Positions 20,857 through 30,714 of a stretch of DNA of 46,402 bases are shown here, piece after piece (the stretch's first letter is position 1; every line of letters starts with the position of its first letter). The translations under genes were made by a program, and so were the position numbers. The notes under the pieces are model-generated. The model saw only the letters and a list, made by a program, of their open reading frames with translations, ran no database searches and had not been told where the DNA came from. The stretch comes from Zancudomyces culisetae (lineage: Eukaryota > Kickxellomycota > Harpellomycetes > Harpellales > Legeriomycetaceae): contig LSSK01000735.1 in NCBI GenBank assembly GCA_001969505.1, positions 1 to 46,402 on the forward strand, given 5' to 3'.

Positions 20857-20877
20857 TATAGTAGTGCCACTACTATA
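20857..20877. repeat. 21-bp palindrome
   Basis: TATAGTAGTG and CACTACTATA are perfect reverse complements separated by one C. It lies about 1.3 kb upstream of the P5-type ATPase and about 1.1 kb upstream of the minus-strand Rossmann gene. It could be a dimeric transcription-factor site. Confidence 0.6.
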
Positions 20878-22148
20878 ACCAACTTTTGTAGTCAGCTTGT
20901 TAATTACTCGTTACTTTGTTTTCAAATGGAAATCATTTTTATCTAATACACTTTATTTTTATTTTGCGACCAAACTAGGCAGGGCCCTGTGTTTGGCTGT
21001 CTCCGTGCCAATACTCAGAAAATCTTATTCCACTCTTTCTATTTCATATCAACGCTGATGTGTGTTATCACGCTGATTTGGTATAAAATAATAGTTACGT
21101 TTTTTGAACTAAATTCCGGTTTCTAATCCTCCCAATAATCTTTTGTGGTTTTTGGTCAAGCACATGTGAACAAATGGTACATAGCGTTTTTCATTAACAC
21201 AAAAAACATATTGAAATTGTCTTTATTAAATTGATGTAAACAATTCTAATGCACTTGCAAACCGAGCCACAAAAACGCTACAAAATTTGAGAATACGCTG
21301 TAGTTGAGAGGTGGAGAGGGGTGGATATTTTCCTGTTGGTTTGATCATTCAAATTTGATGCCTATCGGAACAGGCTGAGATAAGAAATTACGGTTAGGGT
21401 TTTAACTAACGAAAAATAGAGGCCAGGAAATTGCAAGTAAAAAAGGGAGAGGTGCAGGTGAAACGGGGAGGGGGAGGAAGTTGGAGTTTTTAAGTGAAAA
21501 AAAGCGAAAGGAAAGTGGAATTTGGTGATTTCCAATAATTGATGGGTTTTATTATTATTGGCCCATGACTTTTCCATTAGTAACTGGCCATTTTGGATTG
21601 GTATTTGTTTATTTGTTTATTTTTTTCGTTAAACTGGTAATTACCAACATATTTTCATCAAATTGGTTAATATCCAAATTTGTTATTGATGATGAAAAAA
21701 ATTTTTTTTCTAAATGTTCATCTGAAATAGCAATTTCCGAATTGATTTACTACCATTAGCAATTTAGTAACACTCAAGATAAATAAGCCCATTAGAAAAA
21801 GCCATCTAGTACTAGAAGAAAGGGGAATAGAAGGGAAAAGAGCTGGTGCATTTATAGCCAACACATATTGAGAGATATCCGTAGCTTTAACTTTTCTATT
21901 TTTTGCGAATCAATATTTTCACATGAAGGATAATGTTGCTTTCTGGCTCCTGATAACTAACTTTGCTTAAATGCCCAAAACACCAACATTTTTCTTCTTA
22001 ATAGACTAGAGGTACAAACCTTAATTTTTGGTATAAACATCGGAATACTCGGCTTTCATATCTAACAAAAAACAAGAAGATAAGGAAGGTGAAAAGCAAA
22101 AAAAAACTAATCTGGGCTTGAAAATTTCGCATTCGGTACACCTACAAC

Positions 22149-25100
22149 ATGTTTGTCACGGATTTACTACAACTTTCGTTGTTTTTTGGCGCGCTAGGGT
22201 TAGTTAAGGGATACCCAGCGTTCAATACGCCAAACAAATATGATGTAAATGGGGATTTATGCCCGTTACTTACAAGACAAGGTTTGGCTTGCCCCGGGCT
22301 TTGTGCGAAAAGTGCGGAACTATGTCCTAAAAATCTAAATCCAAATTTGCCATGTGAAGATACAGGACACAAAAGATGCCTCGATGGAACATGTAGCAAG
22401 GATTGTAGCGGTATAGAGAATCCGTGTCTATGTGGACTGGGGGCAGACGATGTCTCTCAACAGTATGTGGCATGTATACCTGCAACAGATGGAGTAACTG
22501 TTGTGAACTTTGATCCCTCAATAAAGACTCAGCAGATCGAGCTTGCCTGTGCTAAGATATGGAACCTGGTGGACAATAGCACGACCGTGGATACGATCGG
22601 TACTTTTATTCCTGAATGGAGTGCTGATAACCAGATGAATTATGAATTTCTTGTATGTCCCGAGGTACCTAGTCCACGATTTACTTTCAAAGAACCTATT
22701 TATATTGCTATCTATACCTGTGCATCACTCTTTGTCGCTGTAAACATGTTTTGGTATCCATTTAAAAAGGCGCTGGAGAAGAGCGTGAAGACTAGCAAAC
22801 AGGTATACACATCCGTGGATGGCTTTACACTCAAGGAAAAGAAGATGGGGCTTGTAGGGTATAAAAGCAACATTGTGGGCACATTTTCTTTTATCTACCT
22901 AGTAGTTTCCACGTTAGGTCTGGTGTCACTACTATTGGTGAATGTGTTGGATTACTACGGAATGATCGATGGTATCCAATTTGGATTGTTTTTGTCTTCA
23001 GATACTTCAATGGCCTTTTTCATTGCAGTGTGGCATGTTTGTCTTGTGTGGCTGGCATTGTTAATGTTGGTTAACACAAAAGTTCGCAACTTTTACAGAG
23101 TGCGGTGTCAGTTAAAGGATGCACGTTTTATTCACATAGAGGAAGAGAGCGAAGAAATAGTTATGACTGAGAGTGCAAATAAATTTGTATTACTCGCGCG
23201 CACATTAGAGAATAAATTTAAGGACATATTGGGATTGAACAAATCATACATGACAACAAAAGTGATCGCCGAGCAGATAGAAAAAGGGAACGCAAAACCA
23301 GTCAAATACTTTGAACATAGATGCGAGCGATTTGTATTGAACGAAACCGGATCGTTCTCTACACATAACTTTGATTTGGGTGACAGCCACGACGTACTTT
23401 TGAAGCTAAAGGACGGATTGACTACTGAGGAAGCCATAAAGCGGGAAGGCTATGTGGGAAGTAATTATGTGAGAGTCGAGGTTCCTTCATATCTCAAGGC
23501 ATTGGGTAGTGAATTTGCATCATTTTTCTATTTGTATCAGATGATGTGCCTTTGGGTATGGTTCTACTTCAACTATTACAAAATGGGCAGTGTTCAAACA
23601 TTAGTAATTATAATATCGGCAGTAGTAAAATCAGTACTTAAGGTGAATTCTGAAAAGAGAATAAAACAGCTAGCTGAACAGAATGGTGTTTACAAGGTGA
23701 AGAGAGATGGAGTATGGGTCGAGTTGGAGTCCGTACATCTTGTTCCAGGAGATATCATTTCACTCGAGAGTGGGTCGCAGGTAATGGTTGATGGTGCTGT
23801 AATCAAGGGCGAGGTGGTTGTCGATGAAAGTAGTTTGACGGGTGAAGCCATGCCAGTACGGAAATTCTCGCTTAAAAACGACCCTATTGCCTACAACAAG
23901 TACAACTCAGGAAAGATATACACTGTATTTGCAGGTACCTCGGTACTCCAGTGTACAGGAAGCTCAGTCTATGCGAGTCCAGCTATGTCAGTAGCGACAG
24001 ATATAGGCAGCGTAACAGCATCTAAATCGTCTTCAACGGAAAAAATGAATGGTACACTCAATGAAAAGAATTTACGACGCAGAGCCCTTAACAACAGGCA
24101 ATTGTCGGAGTCTGCGGAAAAGGAAGCACTGTTTGATTCTGATGGCGATGCTATTGAAACAGATGGCAAACTAGAACCTCAAACTCAAGTATTGGTGTTG
24201 TCAACCCGTACAAACACTAACAAGGGAAAAATGGTGCAAAATATTCTTTATCCAACTCAATATTCATTTGTATTTAACGAGCAGCTTCGCATAGTTATTC
24301 TCATACTACTGATATGGGGTGGTGCGGCGTTTGGATTGACTATCTGGTTGATGGGATACAACCTTACTTCATGGTTTTACGGAATATTTGTGATTTCACA
24401 GATCTTGTCGCCTTTACTTCCAGCATCATTTGTTATTAGTCAGTCTGTTACTGCAGCTAGACTTCGTGCACAAAAGGTATTCTGTATAGATTTACCAAGA
24501 ATTATGGTCGCGGGTAAAGTCAAAGTCTTCTGTTTTGATAAAACCGGAACACTTACCCGGGAGGGGCTAGAGTTCAGTTCAGCCCAGGATATTGCCGTTT
24601 TGTCTGGAGATAGCGGAGTTCCAGAATTTGGAGTATCTCATGAGGACCTTTCACAGCTTAGTCAGATTTCGCAGATCGGATTGGCAACATGCCACGCAGT
24701 TGCAGTTGTGGGAAACACACCAATTGGAAATCCAGTAGATGTCGAACAATTCCGAGTAACCGAGTGGGAAATACTTCCCAAGACCACAGGTTCAGAAACT
24801 GAAGAATCTAATGGTGTTAAATATCTTGATACATTGATTTCACCAATTATGGACAATCATTCAGAGAAAACAAATCTTCCACGCAAAGTAGTTCATGTTG
24901 TCAAGCGCTTTGAATTTGAGCATGCCAGACAGAGTATGTCGGTTGCTGTTCTTGACCCTGATACCAACCACGTACATGTATATGTTAAGGGTTCGTTCGA
25001 GAGATTGAAAAAAATATCCAGTCCTTCAAGCTTACCTTCAAACTATGACGAAGTGGCTGCAAAATGGGCTTCAGAAGGATGTTATGTTTTGGCAATGGCG

Positions 25101-26648
25101 CACAAGGATCTCGGACCTGTTGAAGACTTTTCAGCGCTGAACTGCATGTCTAGGGATGAGTTGGAGTCTGGAGTATCACTGAATCTTTTATTGATGTTCC
25201 GCAATAAGCTCAAGGATGATACAGCAGAAGCATTGGGCGAGCTGAAGAACGGCAACATCAGATGTGTTATGATTACTGGTGACAATGCACTGACAGGAAT
25301 ATATATTGGCAGAGCAAGTGGAATGGTTCCCCAAGATTCACAAGTGGTGCTGGGTGATATGGAACATGTGAAGGATTCTAATGAACCTGTGCTTGTTTGG
25401 CGAAAGTATCCGTCAAGGGAGCTAGTCGAAGATATCGATGCTCTTTTGAGTGCTGAAAGAGAACGTGTTGAGTATGCAGAAAACAAGTCGGTTGATCTTG
25501 TTACCAGAAGGTCATCTAAGCTAGACCTTGCAGTTACAGCCGCTTCCTTTGATTACTTGATTTCCACCGACAAGATCCGTGACTATCTATATGACATTCG
25601 AATATTTTCCAGAATGACCCCTGACGGCAAAGTTTCAACTGTAAAGATGTTTATGGAAAAGAATGTCACTGCAATGTGTGGGGATGGTGGAAATGATTGT
25701 GGTGCTTTGCGAGCTGCACATGTTGGCATTGCACTTTCTGAATCCGAAGCCTCTATAGTCTCTCCATTCTCCTCCTCCAACAGATCTATTTTTTCATGCG
25801 TACGACTGATGCTCCAGGGTAGAGCTGCTCTCGCCACCTCTATGGCTGCATACAAGTTTTTGATTATGTATGGTGAAACTATGGCCTGGCTTGAACTATT
25901 CCAATTCTACTTTACTGTCATTGTTCCCGAATCCGTATGGATTTTTATCGATTCCCTGATTGCTGTAGGTCTACTCTTTGCTATAACTCAGTCAAAGGCT
26001 GCCAAGAAGCTCTCTCCATTCAGACCCACTGCACGTTTGTTGGACTCGAACACTTTTTACTCAACAGTGGGCCAGGTTATTATTAATCTGATATTCATAT
26101 GCTTTGCGTTCTTTATGCTTTTCCAACAGTCATGGTTTAGATGCAACGAGTTTGATTCCAGCAGTATTGATACCGCCCTTTGGTGGCTGCTTGGTGATAA
26201 CTACGAAGCCGAAACTCTGACCATCACTCTGTTGTTCCAGTTTGTCAATGCTGCTGGAACCTTCAACCTCGGTTATCGCTACCGACGCGCCTGGATCTAT
26301 AATTACATCCTGGTTATTTTGTATTTTGCCTTTCTTGGCGTTCTCTCTTACATCGCCATTGCTGATCCAAACCCTCTTGGCTGCTTGTTCCGTGTCAACT
26401 GCGGAGATCCTGCTGTTTTGGAGTCTCTGGGCTATCCTGTACCCAAGTTCCACATCTTCACTTACAACTCTCCCATTGGACACAACGTGTATCCTAAAAA
26501 TTACAGGTGGGTAGTTTGGGGTTATGCAGTTGCAAACTCGGTTGTAGTATTTTGTTACGAATATCTTGTTGTTAACGGGTTTATTGGAAGGTTGGTGGGA
26601 AAGCTTCGTCCAAACTTTAGATCCAAAAAATCTGTAGTTAAGCTTTAA
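22149..26648 (+). CDS. P5B-like P-type ATPase with signal peptide and Cys-rich N-terminal ectodomain
   Basis: A single 1499-residue exon. P5B pumps (ATP13A family, yeast Ypk9) sit in late endosomal or vacuolar membranes, and characterised members export polyamines from the lumen. Motifs in order: SSLTGEAMP (actuator loop, about 561-569), the M4 signature PLLPAS (755-760), phosphorylation site CFDKTGTLT with D797, and CGDGGNDCGALRAAHVGIALSE in the hinge region (length and wording typical of P5B). Three membrane segments (about 181-203, 241-265 and 287-307) precede the core. Before them come a signal peptide (about 1-21) and some 160 residues with 13 Cys. I do not know this arrangement from animal P5B proteins, whose N-terminus is cytosolic. 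A disordered Ser/Glu-rich insert (about 608-680) splits the end of the actuator domain. The ATG at 22149 is chosen because it gives the signal peptide. Confidence 0.92.
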   Translation: MFVTDLLQLSLFFGALGLVKGYPAFNTPNKYDVNGDLCPLLTRQGLACPGLCAKSAELCPKNLNPNLPCEDTGHKRCLDGTCSKDCSGIENPCLCGLGADDVSQQYVACIPATDGVTVVNFDPSIKTQQIELACAKIWNLVDNSTTVDTIGTFIPEWSADNQMNYEFLVCPEVPSPRFTFKEPIYIAIYTCASLFVAVNMFWYPFKKALEKSVKTSKQVYTSVDGFTLKEKKMGLVGYKSNIVGTFSFIYLVVSTLGLVSLLLVNVLDYYGMIDGIQFGLFLSSDTSMAFFIAVWHVCLVWLALLMLVNTKVRNFYRVRCQLKDARFIHIEEESEEIVMTESANKFVLLARTLENKFKDILGLNKSYMTTKVIAEQIEKGNAKPVKYFEHRCERFVLNETGSFSTHNFDLGDSHDVLLKLKDGLTTEEAIKREGYVGSNYVRVEVPSYLKALGSEFASFFYLYQMMCLWVWFYFNYYKMGSVQTLVIIISAVVKSVLKVNSEKRIKQLAEQNGVYKVKRDGVWVELESVHLVPGDIISLESGSQVMVDGAVIKGEVVVDESSLTGEAMPVRKFSLKNDPIAYNKYNSGKIYTVFAGTSVLQCTGSSVYASPAMSVATDIGSVTASKSSSTEKMNGTLNEKNLRRRALNNRQLSESAEKEALFDSDGDAIETDGKLEPQTQVLVLSTRTNTNKGKMVQNILYPTQYSFVFNEQLRIVILILLIWGGAAFGLTIWLMGYNLTSWFYGIFVISQILSPLLPASFVISQSVTAARLRAQKVFCIDLPRIMVAGKVKVFCFDKTGTLTREGLEFSSAQDIAVLSGDSGVPEFGVSHEDLSQLSQISQIGLATCHAVAVVGNTPIGNPVDVEQFRVTEWEILPKTTGSETEESNGVKYLDTLISPIMDNHSEKTNLPRKVVHVVKRFEFEHARQSMSVAVLDPDTNHVHVYVKGSFERLKKISSPSSLPSNYDEVAAKWASEGCYVLAMAHKDLGPVEDFSALNCMSRDELESGVSLNLLLMFRNKLKDDTAEALGELKNGNIRCVMITGDNALTGIYIGRASGMVPQDSQVVLGDMEHVKDSNEPVLVWRKYPSRELVEDIDALLSAERERVEYAENKSVDLVTRRSSKLDLAVTAASFDYLISTDKIRDYLYDIRIFSRMTPDGKVSTVKMFMEKNVTAMCGDGGNDCGALRAAHVGIALSESEASIVSPFSSSNRSIFSCVRLMLQGRAALATSMAAYKFLIMYGETMAWLELFQFYFTVIVPESVWIFIDSLIAVGLLFAITQSKAAKKLSPFRPTARLLDSNTFYSTVGQVIINLIFICFAFFMLFQQSWFRCNEFDSSSIDTALWWLLGDNYEAETLTITLLFQFVNAAGTFNLGYRYRRAWIYNYILVILYFAFLGVLSYIAIADPNPLGCLFRVNCGDPAVLESLGYPVPKFHIFTYNSPIGHNVYPKNYRWVVWGYAVANSVVVFCYEYLVVNGFIGRLVGKLRPNFRSKKSVVKL

Positions 26649-27387
26649 CCAACCTGTGTGTTACTATTTTCTCTTTGTTTTCTTTTTTTTCCCCCTCTCT
26701 TTTCATGTTCGTGCTTTTTGCGTATTGTTAGTCCCATTCATTTCCCTTGACCTGGGCTTTACACATTGCTTTTGCATAAATAAATTGTTTAGATTTAGGC
26801 TAGGTACACAATGGTCAAGACCTATTCAATAGGAAATCATGGGCTACCCACTCCAATTGTTTACAACACATAACCCATAAGCAGGTTCTCATCAATTGGC
26901 CATCTTTTCTGGCTTATTTGATAGAGTAGGAAAAAGTGCCTAATTGTTCGGTTACCCATCGAATGAAGTTTAGGTAAATTCCAATTGGCCTAATAACGTG
27001 TGTACTTACAAGAGGCAAATAAAGATGGCTTGCCAAATATATTTTTGTCAATACTTTGGGTGCTCTAAAAGTTGATTTTCCAGCTTAATTATAGCAACGA
27101 AAAACATCTTTCAAGAAGCTAACAGGTGCTGAACCTACTTGTACCTCAATTTAGATCCATAAAGAGAAGGAAATTTTCCATGTATAGACTACCTAAATAA
27201 TTGAGCAACAGTATTTGCTACACGATAAACTGGGCTTTGAGAGATTGAAAATATCACTGACCATGGTTCACTTTGCCTGTTAAATCCACAGTATATATAT
27301 TTTTTGGGACAGATATTCTATTATACTATTCCACGATACAAGGTTGTTATTTTCTCAGGACCTAGCGATTAACTTTTATAATAAGAG
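26649..27387. other. intergenic between ATPase and apyrase genes
   Basis: A pyrimidine-rich stretch follows the ATPase stop, and AATAAA at 26779-26784 is a likely polyadenylation signal. The rest would contain the apyrase promoter; no clear TATA box is seen. Confidence 0.6.
26779..26784 (+). promoter_or_regulatory. polyadenylation signal AATAAA
   Basis: AATAAA about 130 bp after the stop codon of the P5-type ATPase gene. Confidence 0.4.
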
Positions 27388-29588
27388 ATGAATGCGAAAA
27401 TACTTCCAATATTTTACTACAATCGAAAGCAGGATCGAAATGTATATCAATTAGGCGGTAACCATCCATTATTAAAACAATTTTTTGTAAATATTTTGTA
27501 TATTTAAATATTCAATTCACACTTTGCTGTAAATATACCTATGCAAACATAGCCAGAGCCCGTAGATTCAGGAGCAGGCGATTCTTACGGAGAGCATTAC
27601 TCTCAGCAATCTCATTCTTTACAATATTTGTGATATACACCTTAATTTATTATAGGTATTTCAATAAAGTGGGCAGCGATCTTGAATTTAACTCGAAAGA
27701 ATGGTGGAAAATACCGGAAGAATATGATGGAAACGGAGAAGCCGAAGCGAAGATAGAATCCGAGATAGCTACAAACACTCGATATGGAATAGTTATTGAT
27801 TCAGGAAGTTCGCAGTCGAGATTGATGGTTTTTTCATGGGAAGACATCCCACAGGTCATCAAACAAAGCAAACCCGGGGATAAACTTGATAGATTTCCAG
27901 AACTGAGATTTGGTGTTGATGGCATCAACAATTCGGGTTCGTATAAAATATCGCCGGGAATTAGCACATTTGCATCAGCAGATACGAACTTAGAAGAACA
28001 TCTAGGGCCTATGCTGGAATTTGCAAGTAATGTAATACCAAAAGGTAAACACCGACAGACTCCGTTGTTTTTATTTGCAACAGCAGGCGTCCGGTTATTG
28101 GAGCAAAAATCACAAGGTGTGCTTATGGAGAAAGCCTGTAAATATTTTAAAGAAAACTCCAAGTTTTATATTGCGGATTGCCAACAGCATTTTAGAGTCA
28201 TATCTGGGGAAGAAGAAGGAGTATATGCATGGGTCACAGTAAACTATTTGAAGGGAGCCTTAGCCTCTTCCTTGAAGGCTGAGAAACCTCAAAGCGAATT
28301 CAGTAAGATTCAAGAAAAGCAAGAAAACCCAGAGAAATACAATGAACAAGACTCGGATTCTGGAGACGAATACAAATTTGATATGGACAACAAGACATTT
28401 GGTGTGCTTGACATGGGTGGGGCTTCGACACAGATAGTATTTCGACCGAACACCAACGTATCTGACCACGGCTTGGCACATATGTCCTGGCTTACTTTTA
28501 GACAGTTGAATGGAAATGATTTTACATATCCGCTCTTTGGTACGACGTTTTTAGGCTATGGTTCAAATGAAGCGTATCGTAAACATACACTCAGATTACT
28601 CGAGCGCGCCAAGATGACGAGTAAGGATGTGGGGCTTGTAGAGGATCCATGCTTACCTGTAGGGTTTTCTGTAAACGATGAGAAAGACCCAGCAAAATTC
28701 AATGGAGGTGGTAGCTTGGAAAAATGCGTCAAACTTTCCACTGAGATCATCAACAGGGATTCTGAATGCAAATCGAATTTCTGTATATTTGACGGACTTT
28801 ACTTTCCTATTTCAAATTTTAGGGATATGCAATTTTTTGGAATAAGTGACTACTGGTACGCGTCGAACGACATCTTAAAACTGGGCGAGCAGTGGGATAT
28901 GCGTTTATTTGTCGAAAAAGCCAAAGAGTTTTGCGCTTTGTCTTGGGAAATGCAAAAGGAAAAATATTTGAACCCTTCAATAGTCACTGAAGACAAATTA
29001 CGTACCCAGTGTTTTAAAGCCGCTTGGCTAATTTCCATATTGAGTAAAGGTTACGGGATGCAGCCTGGCGATTTCTCAACCGATGATATGATGACTTCGC
29101 TAACTCACGACCCGCTTAAACACGCAACTTTGTATGTCGCAAACGACATTGGAATGAAGGAGGTCTCGTGGACTATAGGTGTCATGCTCATGAAATTGCT
29201 GGAGTCTATCCCCCCATCTCCCAGATCTCTATCTAGAGGATCTAAGCCAAAATTAGTACTCCCTTCATCAATTACCTCCTCTCTTCAAAACACCACGCTC
29301 CAAACCGCTGGCGCTGTGTATCCCGGGGAACACACATTGATTGCCAAGTCCACTTCATCAACCAGATCATATCCATTCAACATCCACATTTCGCCGTATT
29401 ATATCCTTGTTTTTGGCGCTTCAGTAATAATTGTACTATTACTAGCTTCAAAACTGGACCGTACAACATATACAAAGATACGAAAGTATGTAAACAGCGT
29501 GTTAAGAGTTCCACGCAAATATCTGCCTTTTTACAGGGCACAACCCCAGATCAATTTACCATTGCCTTTGTTTAATAAAACCAATTAG
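27388..29588 (+). CDS. GDA1/CD39 apyrase (nucleoside tri/diphosphatase), Golgi-type, two exons
   Basis: Exons 27388-27457 and 27553-29588 (intron 95 bp, donor GTAACC, acceptor ACATAG) give 701 residues. No in-frame ATG precedes the conserved part in exon 2, which is why the short upstream exon starting at the ATG at 27388 is needed. It adds a basic cytosolic tail and, with exon 2, a membrane segment at about residues 36-57. Apyrase conserved regions appear in order: IVIDSGSSQSRLMVFSW (about 103-119), FLFATAGVRLL, VISGEEEGVYAWVTVNYL and GVLDMGGASTQIVF. An acidic insert sits between the last two. A second membrane segment near the C-terminus (SPYYILVFGASVIIVLLLAS) is followed by a basic tail. 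Both ends would face the cytosol, with the catalytic domain in the lumen, where such enzymes hydrolyse GDP/UDP and support glycosylation. Yeast Ynd1 has only the C-terminal anchor. Confidence 0.9.
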
Positions 29589-30087
29589 AGTTTACTGGTT
29601 ATATTTTATCTCCCCTGCACCTATTTCCGCGCGTGCTATTTTGGATATTATTTCTCTTACTATTTGTGCACTTGCGTAATTGACTCAATAATGAACATAG
29701 ATAATTCGCTTGGGTAAAGCGCGCAAACACCTGAGTGTTAAAAGTTTTGTATTTCGTATATACCAACCAACCCGATAGCTTGGCCATATATATTATTTTA
29801 TTTTTGTGGTATTAATACTTGGCAAGTAAACACATTCGTACAAATTATCAATAATTACATTAATACAACTCTTTAAATAAATAGAACGTTTTAACTAATG
29901 CGCTTTCCCGTCAGAAATTGAAGTCAGGTTCATATTTTATCTGTTATTCTATACCTACCCCCCAACAAAAATTGAATCGCCATTTCTTTTCTTTTCACTC
30001 CCCGGCACTACTTTGACATCTTCTTACATCTTCCTTCCCTCTACCATTACATGTTTACCCAGACTCACCGTCTATTTATTATTTTGG
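29589..30087. other. convergent intergenic gap
   Basis: Lies between the 3' ends of the apyrase gene (+) and the first GPI-protein gene (-). It is pyrimidine-rich toward the right and holds no coding frame that I trust. Confidence 0.6.
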
Positions 30088-30714
30088 CTACACCAAATTG
30101 GCTACAGACATTAAGATTAGAGATGCAATAGTCACTCCCCACAACTTTGGGGAGATGACATTTCCATGGGAGCCAATGTTATTTCCACTTCCGATGTTTT
30201 TTCCTGCTAATGTGTTTGTAGTACCTGAAGGTGTATCTGCTGCCACTGCAGTCTGATAATCATCAATGTTGTTATATAGTTTTACTACATAGTTGCTGGC
30301 TGTGACAACAACGTTGCTTTGACTGCTACCATCACCGATTCTTGCTCCAGAATTATATATGCTTGGTGTTACCACTTGCATGGCTGGATTTCCGCCCGAT
30401 CCTTGTGCAGCATTTGCACCATTTTGTGTACCGTCGAGCGATTTCTTGCAGGCCAGTAGTCGTTTTAATTCGGTATCCTTAAATTGTGATACTCTAGCCT
30501 GATCTTCGGGGCAGAAATTGTAACATGCACCAAGTTGGCTATACCAGTAGCACTGACATGAATAATCATCGTATTTGCATCTAGTACTCATCATCAGTTG
30601 TTGTCTGTTGATACACTCTATAAAGACTGTTTCTGCCGCACATGCAGCTCTGCACATGTCTAATGACACGAGCAAGCACACCAAGGTTACTGCGAATGTT
30701 ATACACTTGACCAT
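30088..30714 (-). CDS. small GPI-anchored Cys-rich surface protein (paralog 1)
   Basis: A 208-residue frame with a signal peptide (about 1-22), a compact Cys module (Cys 25, 34, 46, 53, 55, 64, 68, 89), a Ser/Gly/Asn/Thr-rich spacer, and a hydrophobic C-terminal tail after a small-residue stretch, which together fit a GPI-anchored protein. The Cys spacing is almost the same as in the gene at 32365-32871, and both share the elements C-x-C-x-W or Y-W and CYN-x-C. An eight-Cys module near the N-terminus of a GPI protein recalls fungal CFEM domains, but the spacing does not fit CFEM well and I do not assign it. Likely a cell-wall or plasma-membrane protein of unknown role. Confidence 0.8.
   Translation of the reverse strand: MVKCITFAVTLVCLLVSLDMCRAACAAETVFIECINRQQLMMSTRCKYDDYSCQCYWYSQLGACYNFCPEDQARVSQFKDTELKRLLACKKSLDGTQNGANAAQGSGGNPAMQVVTPSIYNSGARIGDGSSQSNVVVTASNYVVKLYNNIDDYQTAVAADTPSGTTNTLAGKNIGSGNNIGSHGNVISPKLWGVTIASLILMSVANLV

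Larger units (their letters stand above)
19774..22148. other. long intergenic region upstream of P5-type ATPase
   Basis: About 2.4 kb between divergent genes. It contains a hexanucleotide repeat (20704-20732), a near-perfect 21-bp palindrome (20857-20877) and a purine-rich tract (about 21410-21500). Small frames such as 21362-21577 on minus are simply the pyrimidine complement of that tract. No gene could be supported. Confidence 0.6.
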
